A DNA stretch of 64,000 nt, from contig SAXG01000010.1 in NCBI GenBank assembly GCA_012932865.1, forward strand, positions 1,099,484-1,163,483, given 5' to 3'. How positions within the stretch are numbered: position 1 is the stretch's first letter; every line of letters begins with the position of its first letter. Positions 45,001-53,053 of this stretch are shown here, piece by piece. The translations under genes were made by a program, and so were the position numbers. Below the pieces are notes generated by a model, which was given only the letters and a program-made list of their open reading frames with translations, had not been told where the DNA came from and ran no database searches. Source of the DNA: Amylostereum areolatum. Lineage: Eukaryota > Basidiomycota > Agaricomycetes > Russulales > Stereaceae.

Positions 45001-46177
45001 ATTCGTGGTACGCCGTTGGGACTCGCTCAGAGAAGGTCTGTTCCTTTTTCTTAGCGTGCTCTTCAATTGCAATGTCCGATGCATGGGTCCGGATGTGGTA
45101 TGTCGCTTTGTAGCCATCCCAGTCGAAGGCAAACAGCTGCTCGTCCTTTTCCATGTGGACTGGCTCTTCCTCCTCCTCTTCATCATCATCGATATTGAGG
45201 AGGGGAGGGGGGCGAGAGCAGCTGATAGGGCATCGGTCGAATTCAATTGACCCGGATTTCCAGTCGATGTGAGGGTTGTGCTTCTTTAGCCACTCATGTC
45301 CAATGAAAAGGTCCATATCTCCTAGATTGGAGACCGCCAGGTCAATGTTTTCTTCATGGTCTTGAATATTTAGGCGAAGTGTGACATATTCCGTGATGGG
45401 ACCTCCTGTGTTGAGAGTGCCGTCTGCATTTCGTACTGGGATTGGGCGAGCAGTCCGTCGCGTGGGGATGTGATTTTCCTGCACAAACTTCGTGTTGATA
45501 CACGAGCCAGTGCAACCACTGTCCAGGAGTGCGAGAGCTTTGACAATGCGCTTGGAATCTACCACCAGTTGTGTGGGAATGACCGTTTGTTCCTTGGCGC
45601 TGGAGGAGCGTATGAACTGCATAGGAGTGGCGAGCTCTAGTAGAGCTTGACATGCTAACTCGTCTCCCATGCCAGTTATTTCCTTGATGGCTTCATAAGT
45701 AGCCTCGTCACGGCGTCGGTGGTGTGTCCAGATGCGAAGGATTGCAATCGCACTTTCGGGTTTGTCTTCCCTTAAGCGATGAAGCGTCCATTGAGCCGTT
45801 CCAGGTGCCATATAACATGATTTGGGCGCCGTGCCCCTTCCATCGCACGGCGTTGTCCCTGACTTCACAGGGTCCATATCCAAAACCGAGTCCGTATCCA
45901 AAGCCGTATCCAAAACTGAAGCCGAAACCGAAGCCATATCCAAAGCCGAAGGCTCACAAATCGAAGCCTGAGTATCTAAAATAACAACGGGACGCGTGCC
46001 CGTACCGATAGAGTCCGTAAGAGAAGTCATAATGGGGATATCCCCTGTAGTAGTACAGTCCGAATCAACAATGCGCATATGTAAACGAGAACCAGGCCAC
46101 CGAGGCGCCACAAAACCAGATGAGCGAGAGACAGAAACTTGGGCTTCAGATGCCGTGTACATCGTCAGCCCCCTCAA
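42002..46177 (-). CDS. Gypsy C Pol polyprotein with chromodomain
   Basis: 1391 codons from the first base that could be reached by a -1 shift; the first ATG in this frame is at 46162. Domains in order: aspartic protease (LLDSGCTGS, near residue 212), reverse transcriptase ([21 protein letters not shown] near 573), RNase H (VEADSSDYATG, near 719), integrase zinc finger (GHPGRYKTHEL ... CETCQ, near 940), integrase core (SIDFV, VSDRGSVF, TERSNM), and a C-terminal chromodomain (KYLVKWKGYPDNDNTWEPL, near 1320). The frame overlaps gag by a TTGA, so it is probably made by -1 frameshifting. The chromodomain is expected to guide insertion to methylated histone H3. All catalytic residues I looked for are present. 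Confidence 0.93.
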   Translation of the reverse strand: MRGLTMYTASEAQVSVSRSSGFVAPRWPGSRLHMRIVDSDCTTTGDIPIMTSLTDSIGTGTRPVVILDTQASICEPSALDMASVSASVLDTALDTDSVLDMDPVKSGTTPCDGRGTAPKSCYMAPGTAQWTLHRLREDKPESAIAILRIWTHHRRRDEATYEAIKEITGMGDELACQALLELATPMQFIRSSSAKEQTVIPTQLVVDSKRIVKALALLDSGCTGSCINTKFVQENHIPTRRTARPIPVRNADGTLNTGGPITEYVTLRLNIQDHEENIDLAVSNLGDMDLFIGHEWLKKHNPHIDWKSGSIEFDRCPISCSRPPPLLNIDDDEEEEEEPVHMEKDEQLFAFDWDGYKATYHIRTHASDIAIEEHAKKKEQTFSERVPTAYHEFKDIFDKDDFDKLPERRPWDHAIELTPNFKPVDCKVYPLTLDEQKQLDAFLEENLRSGRIQPSKSPMASPFFFIKKKDGSLRPVQDYRKLNEMTIKNRYPLPLIQELVDKLKGARHFTKLDVRWGYNNVRIKEGDEWKAAFRTNKGLYEPTVMFFGLTNSPSTFQAMMNDLFKDLTHQGVVVVYLDDILIFTHTLEEHRRIVKEVLRILRENKLYLKPEKCEFEKAEIEYLGMIVGGGRVRMDPAKVAAITNWPAPKTKKQLQSFLGFCNFYRRFIKDFSGIAHPMTKLTGKTEWVWDTPQQEAFEELKRRITSQPVLAIPTDDGQFRVEADSSDYATGAVLSQQQDNGKWHPVAFLSKSLSEAERNYEIYDKELLAIMTALEEWRQYLMGARQEFEIWSDHRNLTYFRKAQKLNRRQARWLTELQEYHCTLLHKPGKTMGKPDAISRLAGLEKGEKDNENIVLLKPELFRALNHAGIITIGPDNVFIERIQEATLLRDHAVKRALALKVKGWLEHADGTITWQHRLYVPRDKGLRADIIQAHHDGPLVGHPGRYKTHELITRNYWWPAIRDDVRKYVEGCETCQRTKIRHDRIAAPLHPHDPPQAPWEHVSIDFVMPLPVSDGKDAICNVNCMGTKQVVFWATTKDLTEDELAFEYLREVVPHHGIPRKIVSDRGSVFVSKFTTALFQLLGIEGNPSTAYHPQTDGQTERSNMTMENYLRIFVNQRQDNWTRYLPLAMTALNNMVHSSIGMSPNFANYGRELYLGTNPRRETDNPSANEFAQRMRDIYEEARSALKAAQDDQKRFYDRKKDEPIDYKIGDFVWLEAKTRDGQTVIKTARPMQKLDDKRFGPFEILEKVGASAYKLRLPTSWSRKHPVFNESLLSPHNGPAFDNQKAPTPPPPELVQGEEVYEVEKIIDSKKVGRGFKYLVKWKGYPDNDNTWEPLTNLQNAKKRIDDFHREHPGAPKPARLNRWKLLSEEETGSDYDEDVESKEGVMS

Positions 46178-47430
46178 AAACCCTCCTTCTTCTCTTCCAC
46201 CTTCAGCTGAGCTTGAAGCGCGTCCATCACGCTTTTCCGATCTTCGGCCGACAGGCTCCTAGCCCAGGCGGTGGGCGTTTTGAACGTCTGTGCTCGAGCC
46301 TCCCGCTTTGGTGGTTCCGTGTACCGGTCCCTCCCCCACATGTCTCGGATGTTCTTCACATCCACCCTGCAGTCCCGCACCTGGTGGCCATTCTGTCCGC
46401 AGCGGAAGCATCGCCCCTTGATGTCGACACGGTTGACGTCCATCGGCTGACCTTTGCCACCGTGCACCGTGCCGGTTCCATCGCGGCGCCATGGGACCTG
46501 CCCCCCTTGTTGCCCATTGGACGATCCTTGTCCTTTGGGTTTTTGGTTCTGCAAGGGTCCACTGCGCTGGGTCTTAAGGTCCTCCCGCTCCTGTCGCAGA
46601 CCGTCGATCAGGATGATGCGCTCTTTGAGGTCCTCATATTTCTGAGGAACGTGACCGCTGTCGTAGATGGAGTCGATGGTCCGATAGTAGACGTTGTGTT
46701 TGAGCAGCTGCATGAGGTGGATAGGGTCCTGCGCCGTGGAGTATCCTGCCTTCCTTGCGAGTTGCTCGAACTTGGCGAAGTATTCATGGGCAGTGGTACC
46801 CTTCGTCTGTTTGAACCCGTCCAGTTCGACTGCGGCACGGTGCTGCTCATTGACGTCGGTGAAGGCCCCTTTGAGTGCTTTGTGGAAGTCTACCCAGGCG
46901 ACCATGGCTCCATTGGCCAAGTGTGCATCCTCATACTCGGCCTTCCAGGTGCGTGCTGCCTCCCCCGTCATGTAGGTGAGAATGAAGAGGACTTTGTCCT
47001 TGTCCGTCACGAGGTCATCCTCAGCGGCTCGCATGTATTCCTCGCACGACCGCATCCAGTCATTGAAGTCCTCTCGTTTCCCAGAGAAGCCTTCAGGAGT
47101 TTTCGCGTGGACTTTCTTTCGGGGGGGTCTGGCGGCGGCTGCTGCTGGGGCACTAACAGTGACCGCAGGGGGGTTGACGGTGATGGGGGGGGCCGTGACG
47201 TTGACGGTGGGGGGTGGCAGGTTGAGGGCAGCAACAAGCACGGCAGGGATGGCGACCCATTGGCCATTTACTTCCATGAGCCAGGCATCGTCAGTGCCGT
47301 TATTCATGTGTTGGATGGGAGAGCCAGTTTGGCCGATGACAATGTTCCATGTTCCACCGATTTCGGTGCAGTTGGCAAGTTCGGCGGGGAGAGGGGGTTG
47401 GGGGTCGGTGCGGATCCACTGGGCAGCCAT
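46174..47430 (-). CDS. Gypsy C Gag
   Basis: 418 residues from the ATG at 47430. It contains the retrotransposon gag domain (DWMRSCEEYMRAAEDDLVTD, WKAEYEDAHL) and one zinc knuckle CFRCGQNGHQVRDC near residue 340. It forms the particle and binds element RNA. It ends GGTTTTTGA: the sequence G GGT TTT just before the TGA is a canonical slippery heptamer for -1 frameshifting into pol. An in-frame open region without ATG extends upstream to the TAA at 47737. Confidence 0.9.
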   Translation of the reverse strand: MAAQWIRTDPQPPLPAELANCTEIGGTWNIVIGQTGSPIQHMNNGTDDAWLMEVNGQWVAIPAVLVAALNLPPPTVNVTAPPITVNPPAVTVSAPAAAAARPPRKKVHAKTPEGFSGKREDFNDWMRSCEEYMRAAEDDLVTDKDKVLFILTYMTGEAARTWKAEYEDAHLANGAMVAWVDFHKALKGAFTDVNEQHRAAVELDGFKQTKGTTAHEYFAKFEQLARKAGYSTAQDPIHLMQLLKHNVYYRTIDSIYDSGHVPQKYEDLKERIILIDGLRQEREDLKTQRSGPLQNQKPKGQGSSNGQQGGQVPWRRDGTGTVHGGKGQPMDVNRVDIKGRCFRCGQNGHQVRDCRVDVKNIRDMWGRDRYTEPPKREARAQTFKTPTAWARSLSAEDRKSVMDALQAQLKVEEKKEGF

Positions 47431-47736
47431 GATTGGTTCGTCGAGGTCGGAGAAGTTTTCGTCGGTGACAGGCGGTAGGGCGGAGGCGGCGATGAGGTTG
47501 AAGTCGGCTTCAGTGAGGTCGTCTTGGCTTTCGTTGGCGAAGTACCAACTGATGCCACTTGTTTGGGTTGCTACGAAGGCGACTTCGACAGTGGTGTCTC
47601 CGAGTTGGACAAAGAAGTCGTTTCCTCGTTCAGTGAAGCCTAGAGGGAGGGGATATATGTAGCAGTTTTCGTCCTCAATGTCGGTGTCGGAGTCAGAACT
47701 GGAGTCGGAGCCGTTGAGTCCGAACGAGGGAATTGT

Positions 47737-48138
47737 TTATAAGTGGGTGAGGTCGATGACCTCTGGCTGGGTGAGGTCGATGACCTCTGGCTCTGGTGTG
47801 GGGCTGGGGGTGTTGCCTGGTGTAAGGAGGCGGTGGGTGTGTCGAGTGTCCACTGGTATTTTCTCGTTGGGCGCGTAGAAGGATTTTGGGGGTTGCTCGA
47901 GTTTGTAGCGGTAGGTGACGTATGGGCAGGAGTAGACGTAGAGGTTTCCGTTTCCTTGTTCGCTTATTTTGAGGCGATAGAAGTGGATGTCTATGATGGA
48001 GTCTTCAAGTTCTTCTACGCCGAGGGCGACCTTCCAATTGTGCCAGGCCCAAGGGTCTTTAGATTCGTTGATGAGGGAGATGATAGTGTCGTGGCTGATG
48101 GGGATGAATTCTTGTACTTGCGAGCGCCAATCTTCCAT
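47737..48138 (-). CDS. Gypsy C leader protein with tandem SIM-like motifs
   Basis: The only ATG in the leader (48138) opens a 133-residue frame ending in TAA; the frame stays open further upstream to about 48345. It contains SKDPWAWHNWKVAL and a tyrosine-rich stretch YVYSCPYVTYRYKLEQPP, and it ends EPEVIDLTQPEVIDLTHL. The two EVIDLT units (24-bp tandem repeat, 47745-47792) match the VIDLT type of SUMO-interacting motif. The stop is in the same frame as gag 309 bases downstream, and no ATG lies between. The protein resembles the leader frame of copies A and B in KDPW and overall layout. The role is unknown. Confidence 0.55.
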   Translation of the reverse strand: MEDWRSQVQEFIPISHDTIISLINESKDPWAWHNWKVALGVEELEDSIIDIHFYRLKISEQGNGNLYVYSCPYVTYRYKLEQPPKSFYAPNEKIPVDTRHTHRLLTPGNTPSPTPEPEVIDLTQPEVIDLTHL

Positions 48139-48597
48139 GCACGAGCCCCCAGTCGAAATGGTTACTCTGTGCGGCAAGGGAAGATTTTGTCGAGGGAAGG
48201 TGGTTCTGTTATGAGATCGCAAGACGGTCTGCCTCAGTCTTCTCGACCTGTTGGCTGTCTCTTCGTCTAGGGGACACGAGCCCAAAGACTTCCTAAACCG
48301 CTTTCCTTTCGCCGCTTTTACTCGTTTCCTACACCAAAGGTGCACCTTCTACTGTCACCTCTGAGCTTTCAACTCCTGGTATTGGAGAGTCTCGAGTAGG
48401 TGTAACGTTTCGAGGAAACGTCAAGCCGGCACCGGTATACGTGCGCACGACCACAATGTCAGGGTAACGAGTCGCGTACTCTGGGGGCAATGGTCTAGGG
48501 CGGCACGGGGGAAGAACAAGGTCAGTACCAGACGGGTACTACTACTACTACGCTACAGTACGTAGGGACGGTCGTAGGGTGGTGCAAGAGTAAACCG

Positions 48598-48607
48598 ATC
48601 TCGAGCT
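48598..48607 (-). other. Gypsy C primer-binding site, self-priming type
   Basis: On the minus strand AGCTCGAGAT begins two bases after the 5' LTR. It is perfectly complementary to ATCTCGAGCT in the same LTR (48738-48747 on the plus strand), which starts 34 nt downstream of the TATA box, where the transcript should begin. This is the arrangement of Tf1-type elements, whose RNA primes its own reverse transcription. Confidence 0.7.
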
Positions 48608-48609
48608 TA

Positions 48610-49067
48610 TGTCAGCAACGACTAGTGCGACAGCACCAAGTTACGACACAGCTGACTAGAAGATGAGGACGACAGAGGGGAGCCGATCGGACACGGCGAC
48701 AGACGAGGGAAAGCAAGCAAAGTCGGTAGAATTGACTAGCTCGAGATAAGGAATATGTACAGCGAGAGCGAGCCTTATATACACAAGAGGAGAGAGACTT
48801 AGGTAAGCAACCAATACACGGCGATCAGTAAGCAGACCAAGTATAAGTAAGCAGTCGTATGTAAAAGAGCACAGCATGAGTCAGTATCGTACAGCATGAG
48901 TCAAGAGAAAGGAGTCAGACCCGGACCGAGATGAGTCACGTGGGTCCGGGCGGGATATAGATGAGCCGGGTCCGGGCCAAGGTGGAGCCGGACCGGTGAT
49001 AAGTCGATAAGTCCTAAAGCGTGTAACCGATGTAAAGTAAAAAGAAAATTATAGACCGTTCATGACA
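48610..49067 (-). repeat. 5' LTR of Gypsy C
   Basis: 458 bp, reads identical to 41552-42009. The TATA box is CCTTATATA at 48773-48781 (minus strand TATATAAGG), and the predicted transcript 5' block is at 48738-48747. Confidence 0.92.
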
Positions 49068-51424
49068 ACACTCCACTATAGCTCCTACAAAGAGCTCTTC
49101 GAGAGGTTTGGCAAAGACTTCGTGCCCGTCGATCCGAAGATAGAGGCTCAGCATAAGATCAACGAGCTCGCAATGACCACCCGAGACGTCACTGACTTTA
49201 TCACCGAGTTTGAGATGCTGGCAACCATGTCAGCGTACGACGACGAGGCGCTAATCCACTTTTTCAAGAAGGGACTTCAGCGCGACCTCGGCAAGCAGGT
49301 GGCCCGGTCGTACCCGTTCCCCACCAAGCTCGCGGAGTGGAAGGAGCGCGCCCACCGCATCAACCACCAGTGGCTCGAAGAGAACCCGGAGAGGAAGAGC
49401 AGTCAGTCCAAGGGGGCTGTCGCGCTCACCTCGAACGGTTCGACCAACGACTCCTCGTCGCGACGAGTCGGCGCCTTCACCAACACCTCGACCCGCCCTG
49501 CAAAGTTGACGGACGACGAGCGCGCAAAGATGATGCGCGAAGGCAAGTGCTTCATGTGTCGACAAGCCGGTCACATCTCTCGCGACTGCCCCAACCGCGA
49601 CTCGGGCGCGCGACGGGTGGGCGCAGTAGAGACTGGGTCCAAGCCCCCCCCCCTGCCGATGAACACGGCTCCGTCCACTGCGAAAGCAGCTCCCGACCCA
49701 TCCAAAACCATCGCGGCGATCACTCGCCAGCTGAAGGATCTGGACGCGGAAGGCAAGGAGCAGGCAGTAGCGCTGTTGAAGGACATCCTGGAATCGCAGG
49801 ATTTTTGAAACGCCCCCCAGTCGCGTCGTCTGGCGGAGGCAAAGGACTTGTATCATCGGCATCTTACAATCGCTTTTCTGTATTATCATCTATGACCTCA
49901 TGTGAGCAATCATATCCATCGTGTGTGCACCTCTCTACTGTCATGAAGAACAGGCAAACACCCTCGATAACGCTCAGAGTCAAGATGATCGGACGAGCGA
50001 CAGGCCGACAAATCGACGCAGATGCACTGCTTGACAGCGGTGCAGAAGGAATCATCATCAATCGAAGCTTTGCTGAACGCAAGAAGCTGACCACGAGAAA
50101 ACTAGAAAACCCGTTCCCCGTGCGTAACGTGGATGGCACCGAGAACATCATGGGCTGGGTACGTGACACGACGACCCAGCGAATCCGGATATACTCGCAA
50201 GACTCAAAGGCATACCATGAGGAAGAAGCTGAGTTCTTCATTACCGACATCGGTGATCACGATATGATCCTTGGAACAGACTGGCTCGATGAGCATAACC
50301 CCACCATAGACTGGCAGCAAGATCGCGTTGACATGCTCCGCTGCCCTCCCTCCTGCATCCTCTCCAAACCGACCGTGACAAACCTTGCAACAAAGCCGCG
50401 AACACCATCGTCGACCCGATCACAGCGAAAGGTTCGAGCTGATGCGGCCCCTAAGGTACCTCTAGTCCCAGACGACCCCTTCCCAGAACCAGTGTATGTC
50501 TCCTGGGCCCCTATCCCTACGTATGTCATCCCCGCGCGCAGGGTCAAAGGTGTTCGTATCCGCACATTCCATCTCTCACCTCTACCTGCCCGCCTTTTCA
50601 CTGAAGACGACGACGAACGACCCAGGGTCTTCCGAGACTGGGAGATCAATGGCCTGCGTCGCGCTGGGACTCTTCCTGAAGTTGACGGCCCTAACCCGGA
50701 GGCAGTACCAATCCGCGCGGGCTTCACCAAGGCGCAAGAGCTTGCAGAGCACTCAAGGAAAATGCACGCCCGCAAACCTTTGAAGACTTGGTTCCCCCTC
50801 CATACCGCGACTTTGCACCCGTATTCGACAAGAAAACCTCTGAACGACTACCCGACCGACGACCATGGGATCATGCCATCGACATGAAGGACAGCTTCGA
50901 ACCCAAGCCCTGCAAGATCTATCCGCTCTCCCCCTCCGAGCAGATCGAGCTCGATACCTTCCTTGACGACCACCTGAAGAAGGGCTACATTCGCCCATCG
51001 AAGTCACCGCAGGCAAGTCCATTCTTTTTCGTCAAAAAAAAAGGATGGGAAGCTGCGGCCTGTACAGGACTATCGAGAGCTGAACAAGGGTACCATCAAG
51101 AACGAGTATCCCTTGCCGCTAATCTCAGAAATTGTCGACCGCCTCAAAGGTGCAAAGATCTTCTCCAAGATGGACGTCCGCTGGGGGTACAACAATGTTC
51201 GCATCAAGGAAGGCGACGAGTGGAAGGCTGCGTTCAAGACGAATCGTGGCCTCTTTAAACCTACGGTGATGTTCTTTGGCCTTATGAACTCCCCCGCGAT
51301 GTTCCAGGCAATGATGAACGAACTTTTCAAGGACCTTATCGACTCGGGCAAAGTCATCATCTACATGGACGACATCCTCGTATTCACTCGAACTATGGAA
51401 GAACATCGCGCCATAGTGCGACAG

Positions 51425-51845
51425 TGTCACGGATCGCTCCATTTCTTTCTTCGTTTGCAGACCTTGTACACGCGACGCATCACGGCACATGACTTTCCTT
51501 CGCATCACATGCTCCAACGACGTCATTGCCCGAACTTCCGAACGGCGTTCCGTATCCTTATCTATGACATCATTGCTCCGGACCTCTGTCCTCCTCCCCA
51601 TGACTCCTTTCTTATTGTTCCCCCCGCTCGCACCACTATTGCATCGCATCGCACCATCGTTCCCACTTGTATATAAGGACAGTATCCCTTTTCCCTTTTT
51701 CCTCAGACTGTCCATCTCGTCATACGGTACTGTAGCGCACGTTGCACTACCCTAGACCCCGGCACTCTTGAATCTATTCTCTTCTCGCTCCTCCCATCGT
51801 CGCGACTTAGGCGGTTCATCGGTCTCATAAACTGCGTTTCTGACA
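51425..51845 (+). repeat. 5' LTR of Gypsy B
   Basis: 421 bp, TGTCAC to CTGACA. TATA box TATATAAG at 51670-51677; AGACTGTCCA at 51705-51714, 35 nt after the TATA box, is the predicted transcript start. Confidence 0.9.
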
Positions 51846-51847
51846 CC

Positions 51848-51857
51848 TGGACAGTCT
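51848..51857 (+). other. Gypsy B primer-binding site, self-priming type
   Basis: TGGACAGTCT begins two bases after the LTR and is the perfect reverse complement of AGACTGTCCA (51705-51714) at the predicted 5' end of the transcript. Copy A has the same pair. Like Tf1, the RNA would fold back and prime its own reverse transcription. No tRNA 3' end fits the site to my eye. Confidence 0.72.
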
Positions 51858-53053
51858 ACCCCTACGCCTACCTCGCACCCCTCTCTCCATCTACCTCTGC
51901 CGTCTCTACGACGTTAAAAACTCCCACCACGGACCTCCCGAACGCACCGGTTTTCCTCCCGTTCAACGGAAAGCCGATCACCCCCCGCGACGACGCACCA
52001 CTCCCCTACCCTTGGTCCGACGCCGTCACCGTCAACTGCCTCGTCCCCGTACAGAACCTCTGCAAGAAAGATCCCTGGACCGCGCACGGCCTCAACTTCC
52101 GCATCTTCGAGTGGAGGTGGCACAAGGATCACGGTACTGTCGTCCTCGCCCTATACGTCCGGATCACTACGTGCATCAACGTAGATCTCGAACGCCTTGA
52201 ATTCACCCTCCACGCCCCTACCTACCACACATACCTCATCCAGGACGCCCCCAACCCGATCCTCCAAACCAGTTTCACCTCCGTCTCCCAGTTTAACCGC
52301 CGGACCCCCGAATCCACCCCACCACCAGTCCTCCGTCCCACCATCAAGGGTAAGACCCTTCGTCGCCGCCACCACGAACATAAGATCCGCCAGGCAGTAA
52401 AAGCCGGCTACCTCACCAAGAAACTCCTCGGCCGTCGCCCCATCGCGGCGGACTTCTTCTAGACCATCATCACGTCCTCCACAGCCCCTCGTCCCCCCAC
52501 TCCGAACCTCCCCCCAGGCGTTTTTCGAGACTACTGTCCCGAAGAATACTATATCCTCACCTCGCAGCAGGCTAAGGAATCCGTACGTTGGCTGCACGAC
52601 GAACCAAACCGGCAACGTCGAGACTGGTACTTCGACGACCGTGACGAACAACCCTACGTCGAAGAATCGGATTTTGCCACCGCTGCGGACGTTCTACAGC
52701 GCTTCCTGAACCCCCCTCCGACCAACTCGCCCCCACCCCGTCGACGTACTGTAATTGAAGTCCCAGAAGGGATCAACCACAACGACACAACTGGGAAGTG
52801 GTACGCCTATAGACGGAACAAGAACGGAACCCCAGGACGATCAGTAGTTGAGTGGCAGCCCACTTCGTTCAGTCCCGTCCAAGATCACTGGTCGTGGCAT
52901 CATAACCAGCAATTCCTCACCCCCGCCGACTTCCTTGTCGCAAAACAAGTTGAGGACGAAGTTGAAGAAGCAGAAGAACACCGACGAGAAACCCTACGCC
53001 GCCTTGATCAAGAACTCGCCCAATCCCTCACTGTCCCCCTCCCCTTCGACAAG
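51858..53053 (+). other. Gypsy B leader: open frame without any ATG, one TAG
   Basis: From the predicted transcript start (51705) to the gag ATG (53054) there is no ATG in any frame, about 1.35 kb. In the gag frame the stretch is open from the LTR to 53054, except for one TAG at 52460-52462. The part before the TAG (about 205 codons after the LTR) includes CKKDPWTAHGLNFRIFEWRW and PTYHTYLIQDAPNPIL. The part after it (197 codons) includes VFRDYCPEEYYILTSQQAKE and an acidic helical run before gag. Copy A keeps the same frame and the same TAG. It may be translated from a non-AUG codon, or be a coding relic kept free of AUGs for scanning. Confidence 0.6.

Larger units (their letters stand above)
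41552..49067 (-). mobile_element. Complete Gypsy C chromovirus
   Basis: 7516 bp on the minus strand with two 458-bp LTRs that read as identical, and a 5-bp duplication ACACT (41547-41551 and 49068-49072). The empty site is visible in copy B. It has leader frame, gag, pol and chromodomain, all open. Identical LTRs indicate a recent insertion, later than copy A. Confidence 0.93.
39541..51424 (+). pseudogene. Body of Gypsy copy A (dead, truncated chromovirus)
   Basis: Same gene order as copy B: primer-binding site, leader frame ending in TAG (40155-40157), gag (from 41262), then pol. Lesions seen: a solo LTR at 40503-41010; Gypsy C in gag at 41552-49067; a frameshift near 50757; a further frameshift in an A-run near 51039; and loss of everything after the reverse transcriptase motif YMDDILVF (51424 is followed directly by the LTR of copy B). 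Protease (LLDSGAEG) and zinc knuckle (CFMCRQAGHISRDC) are still readable. RNase H, integrase and chromodomain are missing. Confidence 0.88.

Noticed and set aside
46120..47478. 452-codon plus-strand open frame
   Set aside because: It lies exactly antisense to the Gypsy C gag gene, whose zinc knuckle and gag motifs are clear.
49337..50887. 516-codon plus-strand frame in Gypsy copy A
   Set aside because: Begins in the wrong frame over gag and only later enters the pol frame; it ends after a frameshift. It is a by-product of the damaged element.
52460..52462. Programmed readthrough of the TAG in the Gypsy A/B leader as the sole explanation
   Set aside because: The following bases (ACC ATC) do not fit known readthrough contexts (CAR-YYA or CUA), so I leave reinitiation and non-AUG start as equal options.
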